Shown: positions 1 through 6,135, numbered from the stretch's first letter. The stretch: 6,623 nucleotides of DNA from Deltaproteobacteria bacterium (GCA_018262455.1 JAGSPR010000524.1:1-6623), one strand, 5' to 3'. The notes: a model not told the origin generated them from the letters alone. Program-made: numbers and translations.

Positions 1-381
1 GTCGACACGCTTGTGGAAGAAGCTCTGCTTGTTGCCGCCGGTGTACTCGTAGACCGCGGCGATCTTGTCCTTGTGGATCGTGACCCGGGCGCCGCGATCG
101 GCGGCCTCGAGGACCGCATCGGCGAGCTGGCTGCCAGCCTCGTCGTCGCGCCACAGGAACGCGCGGATATCGACCGAGCGTTCCGCGTTGCGGACCCGGC
201 TGAGGATCGCCTGGAACGCGACGTCGCCCGAACCGAGCACCCGCAGCTGCAAGCCATCCACCGGACTCGATGCGGCGCCGAGCGGCCCCGGCAGGCCGAC
301 CGGGAGCATCTGGTTCACCCGTCGGGCTCGACGCCTGCCCGCCCAGAACGAGGGTCGACGACGGACGGGACGGCGCACCAT
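1..381 (-). CDS. Phospholipase D / cardiolipin synthase-like protein, N-terminal part (cut by window edge)
   Basis: The minus strand is open from an in-frame TGA just upstream of the start to the window edge, giving 127 codons. After an Arg-rich N-terminus (residues 1-24) it reads as the first alpha/beta unit of a PLD-superfamily enzyme: a strand (LQLRVLGSGDVAFQAIL), then RNAERSVDIRAFLWRDDEAG, then LADAVLEAADRGARVTIHKD and GGNKQSFFHKRVD. These match the 'A..SVDI..F.W.DDEAG..L..AL..AA.RGV.V' pattern of that family. PLD enzymes cleave or transfer phosphodiesters, often in phospholipid synthesis or turnover. The two HKD catalytic motifs would lie outside the window, so activity cannot be judged. 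The ATG at 381 has no clear Shine-Dalgarno site. An ATG at 309 (starting MLPVGLPG) or the GTG nine bases upstream of it is a credible alternative, leaving about 103 residues in view. The gene is divergent from malK and need not be functionally related to it. Confidence 0.72.
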   Translation of the reverse strand, partial: MVRRPVRRRPSFWAGRRRARRVNQMLPVGLPGPLGAASSPVDGLQLRVLGSGDVAFQAILSRVRNAERSVDIRAFLWRDDEAGSQLADAVLEAADRGARVTIHKDKIAAVYEYTGGNKQSFFHKRVD

Positions 382-398
382 ATAGAAGCATACGGGTA

Positions 399-418
399 AC
401 CCACCCGGGGCGGTGGGT
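399..418. repeat. Perfect 7-bp inverted repeat upstream of the PLD-like gene
   Basis: ACCCACC (399-405) and GGTGGGT (412-418) are perfect reverse complements around a 6-nt centre, CGGGGC. The repeat ends 18 bp upstream of the ATG at 381. There is no T-rich tract on either side, so it is not a normal intrinsic terminator. It could be an operator or an RNA hairpin in the leader; which one cannot be told from the sequence. It is seen directly; any function is a guess. Confidence 0.35.
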
Positions 419-518
419 CAATCGCGGCGAGCCCCCAGGCAGTTCCTGTCATCCCAGGGTGTTACGGGCCTCGCACGGGGGCCCACCTCCAGGGGGGTTG
501 TCATGGCAGACATCGGCC

Positions 519-535
519 TGTTGCATCCCGCAACA
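519..535. promoter_or_regulatory. Candidate operator upstream of malK (TGTTGC-N5-GCAACA)
   Basis: TGTTGC (519-524), centre ATCCC, GCAACA (530-535) forms a perfect 6-bp dyad about 68 bp upstream of the malK start. Sugar-uptake operons are often controlled by LacI-family repressors whose sites are dyads with TTGC/GCAA half-sites, and this element has that general look. No regulator gene is in the window and no mapped promoter fixes its position relative to RNA polymerase, so the assignment is tentative. Confidence 0.3.
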
Positions 536-590
536 AGAGGATGTGGTGCCGTTTGACCTCAGCTACTTATGCATGGCGTGAGGCTTGCTC

Positions 591-594
591 GGAG
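591..594 (+). promoter_or_regulatory. Ribosome binding site that decides the malK start
   Basis: GGAG at 591-594 lies 8 nt before the GTG at 603. This supports 603 as the start over the in-frame TTG at 585, which would sit upstream of the site and add six residues that do not belong to the conserved MalK N-terminus. Confidence 0.6.
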
Positions 595-602
595 CCGAGA
601 CC

Positions 603-1691
603 GTGTGTGAAGTCGAGCTCAAGAGCATCCGCAAGCTGTACGACGGCGTCGCCCGTCCGGTGATCCCGGACCTCGACCTGCTCGTGCCCGCCCGCCAGAT
701 GGCCGTGCTCGTCGGCCCCAGCGGCTGCGGCAAGTCCACCACCCTGCGCATGGTCGCCGGGCTCGAGGAGCCCAGCGCGGGGACGATTCACATCGACGGC
801 CGCGACGTGACCAACGTGGCGCCCGCCGACCGCGACATCGCGATGGTCTTCCAGAGCTACGCGCTCTACCCGCACATGTCCGTGTTCGAGAACATGGCGT
901 TCGGGCTCCGGATCAAGCACCTCCCCGAGGCCGAGATCCGCAAGCGCGTGAACGCCGCGGCCGACAGCCTCGGACTCACCGCCTACCTCGATCGCCGTCC
1001 CAAGGCCCTGTCGGGTGGCCAGCGCCAGCGGGTCGCCATCGGTCGCGCCGTGGTGCGCGCCCCCAAGGTGTTCCTGTTCGACGAACCGCTGTCGAACCTC
1101 GACGCCAAGCTGCGCGGCGACATGCGGCGCGAGATCGCGCGCATCCACAAGGAGTCGAAGACGACCTCGATGTACGTCACCCACGATCAGATCGAGGCGA
1201 TGACGCTCGGCGATCTCATCGTCGTGCTGAAGGACGGCGTCGTGCAGCAGATCGGCACGCCGGTCGACATCTACGAGCGGCCCGCGAACCGGTTCGTGGC
1301 GGGGTTCTTCGGGACGCCGTCGATGAACTTCCTGGCCGCGGACCTCACCGCGACGGGCGAGCGTCGCGCCGCTCGCGGCCAAGGCTTCGAGATCCCGCTC
1401 GGGGCCGCGCCCGCGTTGCGCCCTGCGAACGAGTCCGACAAGATCGTCGTCGGTATCCGCCCCGAGCGGCTGTCGCTGCAGCAACGCACCGATGACATCG
1501 GGTTGTCGGGCAACGTCGCCATGCGCGAGGTGCTCGGTGCAGAAGTGGTCCTCCACGTCGAGTCCGCGGCCGGTCCCCTGACGGTCCGTACCGATGCCGG
1601 CGCGGCGCCCCGGCTCGGCGATACCGTGCAGGTCTGGCTCGATCCCCATGCCGTGCACCTGTTCGACGGCGCCACGGAGCTCCGGCTGTGA
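603..1691 (+). CDS. malK: Maltose/maltodextrin-type ABC importer ATP-binding protein MalK
   Basis: This is the cytoplasmic ATPase subunit, 362 residues from the GTG at 603, close to the usual 355-375 of the MalK/UgpC family. All nucleotide-binding motifs are intact: Walker A GPSGCGKST (about residues 38-46), Q-loop glutamine (84), ABC signature LSGGQ (136-140), Walker B VFLFDEP (156-162), D-loop SNLD (164-167) and switch histidine in VTHDQ (194). FFGTPSMNFL follows at about 235-244, the family's typical entry into the C-terminal regulatory TOBE-like region. That region contains VGIRPERLSL and ends near residue 362. Two copies would dimerise and power MalF/MalG. The stop overlaps the GTG of the binding-protein gene by 4 nt, so the two are translationally coupled. 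MalK and its relatives (MsmX, UgpC) can serve several sugar importers. The maltose assignment therefore rests mainly on the neighbouring permeases and binding protein. Confidence 0.93.
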   Translation: MCEVELKSIRKLYDGVARPVIPDLDLLVPARQMAVLVGPSGCGKSTTLRMVAGLEEPSAGTIHIDGRDVTNVAPADRDIAMVFQSYALYPHMSVFENMAFGLRIKHLPEAEIRKRVNAAADSLGLTAYLDRRPKALSGGQRQRVAIGRAVVRAPKVFLFDEPLSNLDAKLRGDMRREIARIHKESKTTSMYVTHDQIEAMTLGDLIVVLKDGVVQQIGTPVDIYERPANRFVAGFFGTPSMNFLAADLTATGERRAARGQGFEIPLGAAPALRPANESDKIVVGIRPERLSLQQRTDDIGLSGNVAMREVLGAEVVLHVESAAGPLTVRTDAGAAPRLGDTVQVWLDPHAVHLFDGATELRL

Positions 1692-2948
1692 CCTTCGATC
1701 CGACGAAGTCCGATCGCGAGCTTCACCATCGCGCGCTCGTGCGAGCCGCGTGGGGAACCGTCCCCGCGGAGCTGCCGCCTCCCCCCGATCCCGCACCCCT
1801 TGCGGTCGCCCCGACAGGGCGCCGCGCTCGCCGCTCCGCCACCCGACTCCTGACGCTGCTGCTGTTCGGGGTGTGGCTCGTCGGCTGTGGCAACCACCAC
1901 CAGGGCGTCGTGCTGTGGCACGCATACAATGGAGCCGAGCGCACCGCGCTCGAGTCCACCGCCGCCCAGTGGAACGCGCAGCATCCCGAACAGGAGCTCG
2001 AGCTCGTCGCGGTGCCATACGGCGCGTTCGCCGACAAGCTGACCTCCGCGATCCCCGGCGGCAACGGCCCCGACCTGTTCATCTACCCGCAGGATCGGAT
2101 CGGCGACTGGGCGGACTCTGGGGTGATCGAGCCGATCGAGTTCTGGCTCGATGACAAGCGGGTCGAACGGTTCACCAACGAGGCGATCGCGGCGATGGCG
2201 TACAAGGGCTCGTTGTGGGGCCTGCCGGTCACGGTGAAGTCCCTCGCGCTCTACTACCGCACCGACCTCGTCGAGACACCGCCGGCCTCGACCGACGAGT
2301 TGCTCGCGCTGGCGCCGCGGATGCACGCGCGCGACGGCTACGCGATCGCGTACGCGAACGTCGATCTGTATGGTCATGCGCCGTGGCTGTTCGGCTATGG
2401 CGGCAAGATCATGGATGACACCGGCAAGCTCGCGATCGCGACCCCGGAGGCCGCCTCCGCGATGGCATTCGCGCGCAAGCTCGTCGTCGACGGCGTGGTT
2501 CGTCGCGGACATCGCGTCGAACGTGCCCTGGAAGGTCGCGCCGCTGCCCGTGGTCAGCGCGACCGGGCGCCCCGCGGCTCCGTTCCTTGGCGCCGAAGGC
2601 ATCCTGATGTCCGCCCGCGCCCACGACAAGACCGCCGCATTCGCCGTCATGGATGCGCTGACCTCGGATCAGGCGGCGATCGCGCGTGCCCGCCTCGCAC
2701 GCCAGGTCGTCCCCAACCCCGCGGCCTACGAGGATGCCGAGGTCGCGCGCGATCCGGTGCTCGCCGCGTTCCGCGCCCAGCTCGCGAACACGGTGCCGAT
2801 GCCGATGGGGCCAGCGATGCGGATGGTGTGGACGCCGTACAAGACCGCCCTCGGCGAGGTGCTCGCCGGTCGCGCAGAGCCTGGCGAGCAGCTGCTCGCG
2901 GTCGAGCGTGAAGTCCATGGCTATCTCTCTGGCCCCGCCACGCACTGA
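1688..2948 (+). pseudogene. malE: Maltose/maltodextrin-binding lipoprotein (MalE-like), broken by an internal out-of-frame deletion
   Basis: The product should be the extracytoplasmic receptor of the importer. Reading from the GTG at 1688, residues 44-66 form a lipoprotein signal (Arg-rich n-region, LLTLLLFGVW core, lipobox LVGC with Cys67). A solute-binding family 1 domain follows, with MalE landmarks such as NGPDLFIYPQDRIGDWADSG and HAPWLFGYGGKIMDD. Homology stops at RKLVVDGVV near 2497. That frame then runs through Arg/Ala-rich nonsense to a stop at 2911. The genuine C-terminal half resumes one frame over at about 2496 (WFVADIASNVPWKVAPLPV, later DPVLAAFRAQLANTVPMP) and ends at 2948. Compared with E. 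coli MalE, about 28 residues around the '...TINGP' segment are absent between the halves. With them restored the mature protein would be near 380 residues, normal for MalE. As written it would not fold into a complete binding protein. The first 43 residues are an odd Pro-rich extension ahead of the signal peptide. A GTG at 1739 is the only later in-frame ATG or GTG before the signal. Confidence 0.82.
2489..2504 (+). other. Deletion/frameshift junction inside the malE-like gene
   Basis: The bases GACGGCGTGGTTCGTC read D-G-V-V in the upstream frame and (G/C)-TGG-TTC-GTC = W-F-V in the downstream frame. MalE proteins normally have Gly-Pro-Trp at the second position, and a CCG-TGG-TTC coding for Pro-Trp-Phe would contain CGTGGTT. 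The upstream GGC-GTG-GTT contains the same seven bases. A deletion between two CGTGGTT copies would leave exactly this junction and requires a length of 3n+2, for example 83 or 86 bp, which agrees with the roughly 28 missing residues. The lost copy itself is inferred. Confidence 0.6.
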
Positions 2949-2951
2949 GGA
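2947..2951 (+). promoter_or_regulatory. malF ribosome binding site overlapping the malE stop
   Basis: GAGGA at 2947-2951 shares bases with the TGA that ends the malE-like reading frame (2946-2948) and sits 5 nt before the GTG at 2957. In the intact gene, ribosomes terminating on malE would be delivered straight to malF. With malE out of frame, ribosomes stop at 2911 instead, which may lower malF coupling. Confidence 0.55.
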
Positions 2952-2956
2952 CGATC

Positions 2957-4564
2957 GTGAGTCATCCCGTCGTCAGGCAGCTCCGGGACTTCGTGCTCGG
3001 CTCCGCGCTCGCCGTCATCATCGCCACATGTGCGTTCGTCGCGGTGCGCAACCGCGAGCTCGCCGCCAAGCAGATCGATCTCGCCTCGCGCGCCGCCGAT
3101 GCGATCGCGGAAGGCCAGGCCCCGCTGCCAACCGTGCACGCCGTGCTCGTGGGCGACGCGGTCCCGTCGACCAAGAATCCGTACCTGCGCCAGCGCGAGG
3201 TCAAGGATGGCGATGAATGGCGCCCGCTCACCGCAGGCGGAAGCTTCGACGACAAGCTGTTCTACGACGCCGCGTCGCGGTTCGAGCGCCAGGGTCGCCA
3301 GCCCTTCAAGGAGCTACTCAAGGACGGCAGCGGTTGCGCGATCGCGGTCCGGGACGCCCCGGCCTACGCGCAGCTTGGCCACGTCGCGGATCGGTCGCGC
3401 GGCATCGCGATCGCGGTGACCCCGCCCGCGCACCCGGCGCCCTACCCCTTCCTCGTGATGATCGGCGTACTCGGCCTCGGTGCCGCGCTTGCCGCCGCCG
3501 GCGCGCTCGTCGGTGGTCGGGCGGCCCGTGCCGGTACGTTCGCCGGGGTCGCGGCGGTCGCGATCCCATGCGTGCTGTGGCGAGCCCCGATCGCCTCCAC
3601 CGCGATCGTGCTCGTCGCCGCCGCGCTCGCGCTGGCGCAGGGCGCGCAGCTCACCGACCGGCTCGCGACCGGAATGCGCCGGCACCGCACCGCGCTCGGC
3701 TTCCTCGCACCCGCCGCGCTCGCGATGCTGATCCTCGTCGCGGCGCCCTTCGTGATCGGCCTCGTGCTCGGGTTCTACGACCACCACCAGGGGACGTGGA
3801 CCTTCGTCGGGCTGGACAACTTCGGCGAGATCCTCTCGGGCGGAGGTCGTCCGCTCGATGATCCGTTGAACTTCTGGTTCATCCTCGGCGTCACGGTGCT
3901 GTGGACGGTAGCGAACGTCGCGCTCCACGTCACGATCGGCGTCTCGCTCGCGCTGGTGCTGTCGCGCAAGTGGCTGGCCGGCAAGGGCATCTACCGGATG
4001 CTGTTCATCCTGCCGTGGGCGGTGCCGAACTACATCACCGCGCTGATCTGGAAGGGCATGTTCACCGGCGAGTACGGCGCGGTGAACTCGATGCTCGACT
4101 ACGCCGGGCTCGATCACGTCTCGTGGTTCGGCTCGTGGGCGACCGCGTTCTCGGCCAACGTCATCACGAATACCTGGCTCGGGTTCCCCTTCATGATGGT
4201 GGTCGCGCTGGGCGCGCTCGAGACGATCCCGAAGGAGCTCTACGAGGCCGCCGCCGTCGATGGCGCGAGCGCGTGGCAGAGGTTTCGCCACATCACGCTC
4301 CCTCACCTGCGTCCCGCGCTCGGGCCGGCCGTCGCGCTCGGCTCGATCTGGACGTTCAACATGTTCAACGTCATCTACCTGGTCTCGGCAGGCCAGCCGG
4401 GTGGCGCGACGAACATCCTCGTCACCGATGCCTATCGCTGGGCGTTCGAGCGCGGCGAGCGCTACGGCATGGCCGCGGCCTACGCGACCATCATCTTCTT
4501 CATCCTGCTGCTGTGGACCGTGTTCGGCACACGCGTCGTGCGCCGCAAGGGAGACGACTCGTGA
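2957..4564 (+). CDS. malF: Maltose-type ABC importer permease MalF with an extra N-terminal extracytoplasmic domain
   Basis: This 535-residue membrane subunit would form half of the sugar channel. The C-terminal half is a standard binding-protein-dependent permease: membrane segment at about 247-273 (LGFLAPAALAMLILVAAPFV), the stretch GIYRMLFILPWAVPNYITAL (344-363), NTWLGFPFMMV (405-415), the EAA coupling loop ELYEAAAVDGASAWQRF (427-443) then ITLP, and a last membrane segment around 508-525. The EAA loop contacts MalK. The first 245 residues are unusual. A membrane segment (about 12-30) precedes a soluble, probably extracytoplasmic domain (31-160) with two amphipathic helical stretches. Hydrophobic segments follow at about 162-186 and 193-228. 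E. coli MalF places its large P2 domain later, between its third and fourth membrane segments. Here that loop is only about 33 residues. The TGA overlaps the malG GTG by 4 nt. The core assignment is firm; the N-terminal domain is unrecognised. Confidence 0.9.
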   Translation: MSHPVVRQLRDFVLGSALAVIIATCAFVAVRNRELAAKQIDLASRAADAIAEGQAPLPTVHAVLVGDAVPSTKNPYLRQREVKDGDEWRPLTAGGSFDDKLFYDAASRFERQGRQPFKELLKDGSGCAIAVRDAPAYAQLGHVADRSRGIAIAVTPPAHPAPYPFLVMIGVLGLGAALAAAGALVGGRAARAGTFAGVAAVAIPCVLWRAPIASTAIVLVAAALALAQGAQLTDRLATGMRRHRTALGFLAPAALAMLILVAAPFVIGLVLGFYDHHQGTWTFVGLDNFGEILSGGGRPLDDPLNFWFILGVTVLWTVANVALHVTIGVSLALVLSRKWLAGKGIYRMLFILPWAVPNYITALIWKGMFTGEYGAVNSMLDYAGLDHVSWFGSWATAFSANVITNTWLGFPFMMVVALGALETIPKELYEAAAVDGASAWQRFRHITLPHLRPALGPAVALGSIWTFNMFNVIYLVSAGQPGGATNILVTDAYRWAFERGERYGMAAAYATIIFFILLLWTVFGTRVVRRKGDDS

Positions 4565-5415
4565 CCTCGCGACGCCCGAGGCTCATCTGGGTCATCCTGG
4601 CCCACCTCGCCCTGATCGTGGTCGTCGCGGTCGTGCTGTATCCCGTGATGCTCGTGTGCAAGAAGGCATTCGAGCCCGGACGTCAGTTCGCGCTCTCGGC
4701 GTCGCCGATCCCCACCGAGATGACGACCGACCACTTCCGCGATCTGTTCACGGAGCGGGGCGCGAGCGGCGACCTGCTGTTCCTCCGACACGCGCTGAAC
4801 TCGATCATCGTCGCGCTGCTCACCACCGTGGTCGGCGTCGCGCTGTCGTGCACGGCCGCCTACGCGCTGTCCCGGTTCCGGTTCCCGGGTCGCAAGATGG
4901 GCCTGACGATGTTCCTTGTCGTCCAGATGTTCCCCGCGACGCTCCTGCTGTTGCCGCTCTACGTCATCCTCAACAAGCTCGGCCTGCTCAACTCGGTCCT
5001 CGGGCTCGTTCTCGTCTATTCGACGACGTCGATCCCGTTCTGCGTGTGGACGCTCAAGGGCTACTTCGACTCGCTCCCCCGCGAGCTCGAAGAAGCGGCG
5101 CGGATCGACGGCGCCTCGCCGTGGATGATCTTCCGCAAGATCATCTTGCCGCTCGCTCGTCCCGGCATCGCGGTGACCGCGCTGTTCTCGTTCATGACCG
5201 CGTGGAACGAGTTCATCATGGCGTCAACGTTCATGACGAACCAGAACCGCTACACCCTGCCGGTCCTGATCCAGTCGAGCGTCACCGAGTTCTCCGCCGA
5301 CTGGGGCCTGTTCGCGGCGGGGGCCGTCATCACGTCCCTCCCCGTCATGATCGCGTTCTACGTGCTGCAGCGTTACCTCGTCGGTGGGCTCACCGCGGGC
5401 GCCGTGAAAGGCTGA
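4561..5415 (+). CDS. malG: Maltose-type ABC importer permease MalG
   Basis: This is the second channel subunit, 284 residues, the usual MalG size (about 280-296). Six membrane segments can be traced, beginning with VILAHLALIVVVAVVLYPVM (11-30). The permease core includes HALNSIIVALLTTVVGVALS (77-96), AYALSRFRFPG, and MFLVVQMFPATLLLLPLYV (117-135). The EAA loop is complete at about 175-198 (ELEEAARIDGASPWMIFRKI, then ILPL) and would dock on MalK. The C-terminus GGLTAGAVKG is nearly identical to the end of E. coli MalG, which favours the maltose/maltodextrin subfamily over other sugar importers. The GTG start overlaps the malF stop by 4 nt, so the two permeases are coupled for equal synthesis. 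Larger open frames that enter this gene from inside malF are in frame with it only by chance; true coding begins at 4561. Confidence 0.93.
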   Translation: MTSRRPRLIWVILAHLALIVVVAVVLYPVMLVCKKAFEPGRQFALSASPIPTEMTTDHFRDLFTERGASGDLLFLRHALNSIIVALLTTVVGVALSCTAAYALSRFRFPGRKMGLTMFLVVQMFPATLLLLPLYVILNKLGLLNSVLGLVLVYSTTSIPFCVWTLKGYFDSLPRELEEAARIDGASPWMIFRKIILPLARPGIAVTALFSFMTAWNEFIMASTFMTNQNRYTLPVLIQSSVTEFSADWGLFAAGAVITSLPVMIAFYVLQRYLVGGLTAGAVKG

Positions 5416-5418
5416 CGC

Positions 5419-6135
5419 TCAGATATCGATCAGGCCACCACTCGGTGGCTTCTTGTTCCCGCCCGGAGGCTTCTTGTTGCCGGTTCCGCCCGGTGGAGAC
5501 GCCGGTCCGCCACCAGTGCCGCGCTTGACCAGCTCGACCTTGTACACATTGTCGTGGTCCGCGAGCACCTCGAACTTCTGATCGACATCCCTGTATCCGG
5601 AAGCCTTGATGACGAGCTTGACCCGTTTGTTCCTGGCCGCGCCGAGCTCGACATCGAGCACGTTCTGATCGACGTGCTTGCCATCGACGGTGATCGACGC
5701 GGTCTTCGCGACCGCGTCCGGCGTGATCTCGATCGTCAGCTTCGCGGTCAGGTTGGCCTCGGGCACCGCCGCACTGCCTTCCCCACCGCCCGATCCCGCC
5801 CCGGCGTTCGAGCCGACCGCGGCGTTCGAGCCGACCGCGGGCGTGCTCGCAGATCCCGAGCCGGCTGCCGCGACCGAGGACCCGGTCGGCCTCGAAGGCT
5901 GGGGCGACGGCTTCGGGGTGGTGGGCAGGGTCGAGGTCGAGGTCGCCGCGACGGCCTCATCCTTCTTCACGCCAAGCCCGAACAACAGTCCACAGAACAC
6001 GCCCACGGCGAGGCCCGCCGAGATCGCGACTGGCACGGCGCGCGAGGTCCGGCGTCGGATCACCTGCGCTGGCTGCTGCCCAACCATGTGCGGCGGCTGC
6101 ATCATCGGTTGCATCGGGTAGCCTGGATTCGGCAT
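5419..6135 (-). CDS. Single-pass membrane protein with low-complexity linker and PEGA-like domain
   Basis: The protein is 238 residues and starts at the ATG at 6135, behind an AGGAG site 6 nt upstream. Its layout is clear although its function is not. A Met/Pro/Gln-rich cytoplasmic tail (1-25) and basic RRRTSR (27-32) are followed by one membrane segment (about 33-55). Next comes a long Ala/Ser/Gly/Thr/Pro linker (60-127) containing a duplicated AVGSNA. A beta-rich domain (about 129-204) resembles PEGA modules: ITVDGKHV, a central VELGA..NKRVKLVIKASGY, then alternating hydrophobic strands. A Gly/Pro/Lys tail carries two NKKPP units and ends in GGLIDI. PEGA-type domains are found in surface-layer and envelope proteins and are often linked to polysaccharide or peptidoglycan contexts. 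The topology suggests the PEGA-like domain is outside the inner membrane. It probably shares a transcript with the upstream gene at 6154-6623. Its stop is 3 bp from that of convergent malG. Confidence 0.75.
   Translation of the reverse strand: MPNPGYPMQPMMQPPHMVGQQPAQVIRRRTSRAVPVAISAGLAVGVFCGLLFGLGVKKDEAVAATSTSTLPTTPKPSPQPSRPTGSSVAAAGSGSASTPAVGSNAAVGSNAGAGSGGGEGSAAVPEANLTAKLTIEITPDAVAKTASITVDGKHVDQNVLDVELGAARNKRVKLVIKASGYRDVDQKFEVLADHDNVYKVELVKRGTGGGPASPPGGTGNKKPPGGNKKPPSGGLIDI
5434..5457 (+). terminator. Probable intrinsic terminator of the mal operon, inside the convergent gene
   Basis: GCCACC (5434-5439), loop ACTC, GGTGGC (5444-5449) form a perfect 6-bp stem, extendable by a G-U pair. 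TTCTTGTT (5450-5457) follows directly. It begins 18 bp past the malG stop and is oriented to end plus-strand transcripts. It lies in coding sequence for the C-terminal KKPPSGG of the opposite-strand gene, so the hairpin may partly be a by-product of that codon string. The tail is short and interrupted, making termination plausible but unproven. Confidence 0.5.
5444..5478 (-). repeat. Two 21-nt period units encoding NKKPP
   Basis: GG(T/A)GGCTTCTTGTT occurs at 5444-5457 and again at 5465-5478 with one mismatch in 14 bases. On the minus strand these encode successive GNKKPPG/S units of the C-terminal tail. The tail is basic and Pro-rich, a likely flexible or charged extension. Confidence 0.6.
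5803..5838 (-). repeat. Perfect 18-bp tandem duplication in the linker of the PEGA-like protein
   Basis: GGCGTTCGAGCCGACCGC occurs at 5803-5820 and again, without a mismatch, at 5821-5838. Each copy encodes AVGSNA on the minus strand. Identity at all codon positions points to a recent slippage duplication that lengthens the linker by six residues. A unit of this kind may vary in copy number between strains. Confidence 0.85.

Larger units (their letters stand above)
382..602. other. Divergent intergenic region between the PLD-like gene and malK
   Basis: This 221-bp spacer must contain the mal operon promoter and probably the PLD-like gene promoter. I found no well-spaced -35/-10 pair on either strand. 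On the plus strand TTGACC at 553-558 has no suitable -10 box downstream. On the minus strand a TTGACC and a TATGCT are about 23 nt apart, too far for a standard sigma-70 promoter. Two inverted repeats (399-418 and 519-535) are listed separately. A small palindrome, CTCGG-AG-CCGAG at 588-599, overlaps the malK ribosome binding site. The plus-strand reading frames crossing this area look like chance openings. Confidence 0.6.

Noticed and set aside
13..399. Plus-strand open frame of 128 codons at the left edge
   Set aside because: Its translation is Asp/Arg-rich and matches nothing. The minus strand over the same bases gives a clear PLD-like domain, so this is a shadow frame.
553..558. TTGACC as a -35 box for the mal operon
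   Set aside because: No AT-rich -10 element occurs 16-18 bp downstream; the region there is GCATGGCGTGAGG.
588..599. CTCGG-AG-CCGAG palindrome over the malK ribosome binding site as an RNA switch
   Set aside because: The stem would be only 4 bp with a 4-nt loop, too weak to call a regulatory element without further support.
585..602. TTG at 585 as the malK start
   Set aside because: It lies upstream of the only good ribosome binding site (591-594), and the extra residues are not part of the conserved MalK N-terminus. GTG at 603 is preferred.
567..2018. 483-codon minus-strand open frame opposite malK and malE
   Set aside because: Very Arg/His/Gly-rich translation typical of the antisense of GC-rich genes. 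It covers an intact MalK on the other strand and has no recognisable domain.
1271..2650. 459-codon minus-strand open frame spanning the malE break
   Set aside because: The translation is a low-complexity antisense shadow with no domain. It does not explain the malE frameshift.
2480..2911. Programmed ribosomal frameshift in malE
   Set aside because: A shift of one base would not restore the roughly 28 missing family residues, and no slippery heptamer or downstream stop typical of programmed sites is seen. A deletion explains the data better.
2183..3414. Seven copies of the palindrome GCGATCGC (2183, 2342, 2432, 2676, 3101, 3338, 3407), resembling the cyanobacterial HIP1 octamer
   Set aside because: Every copy is an in-frame Ala-Ile-Ala (GCG-ATC-GC) within the malE or malF frame, so protein sequence plus codon bias explains the cluster. 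It does support the frames assigned on both sides of the malE break.
3901..5415. 504-codon plus-strand frame apparently fusing part of malF to malG
   Set aside because: Before 4561 it is out of frame with the genuine permease MalF and reads as Arg/Ala-rich nonsense. Only the malG portion is real.
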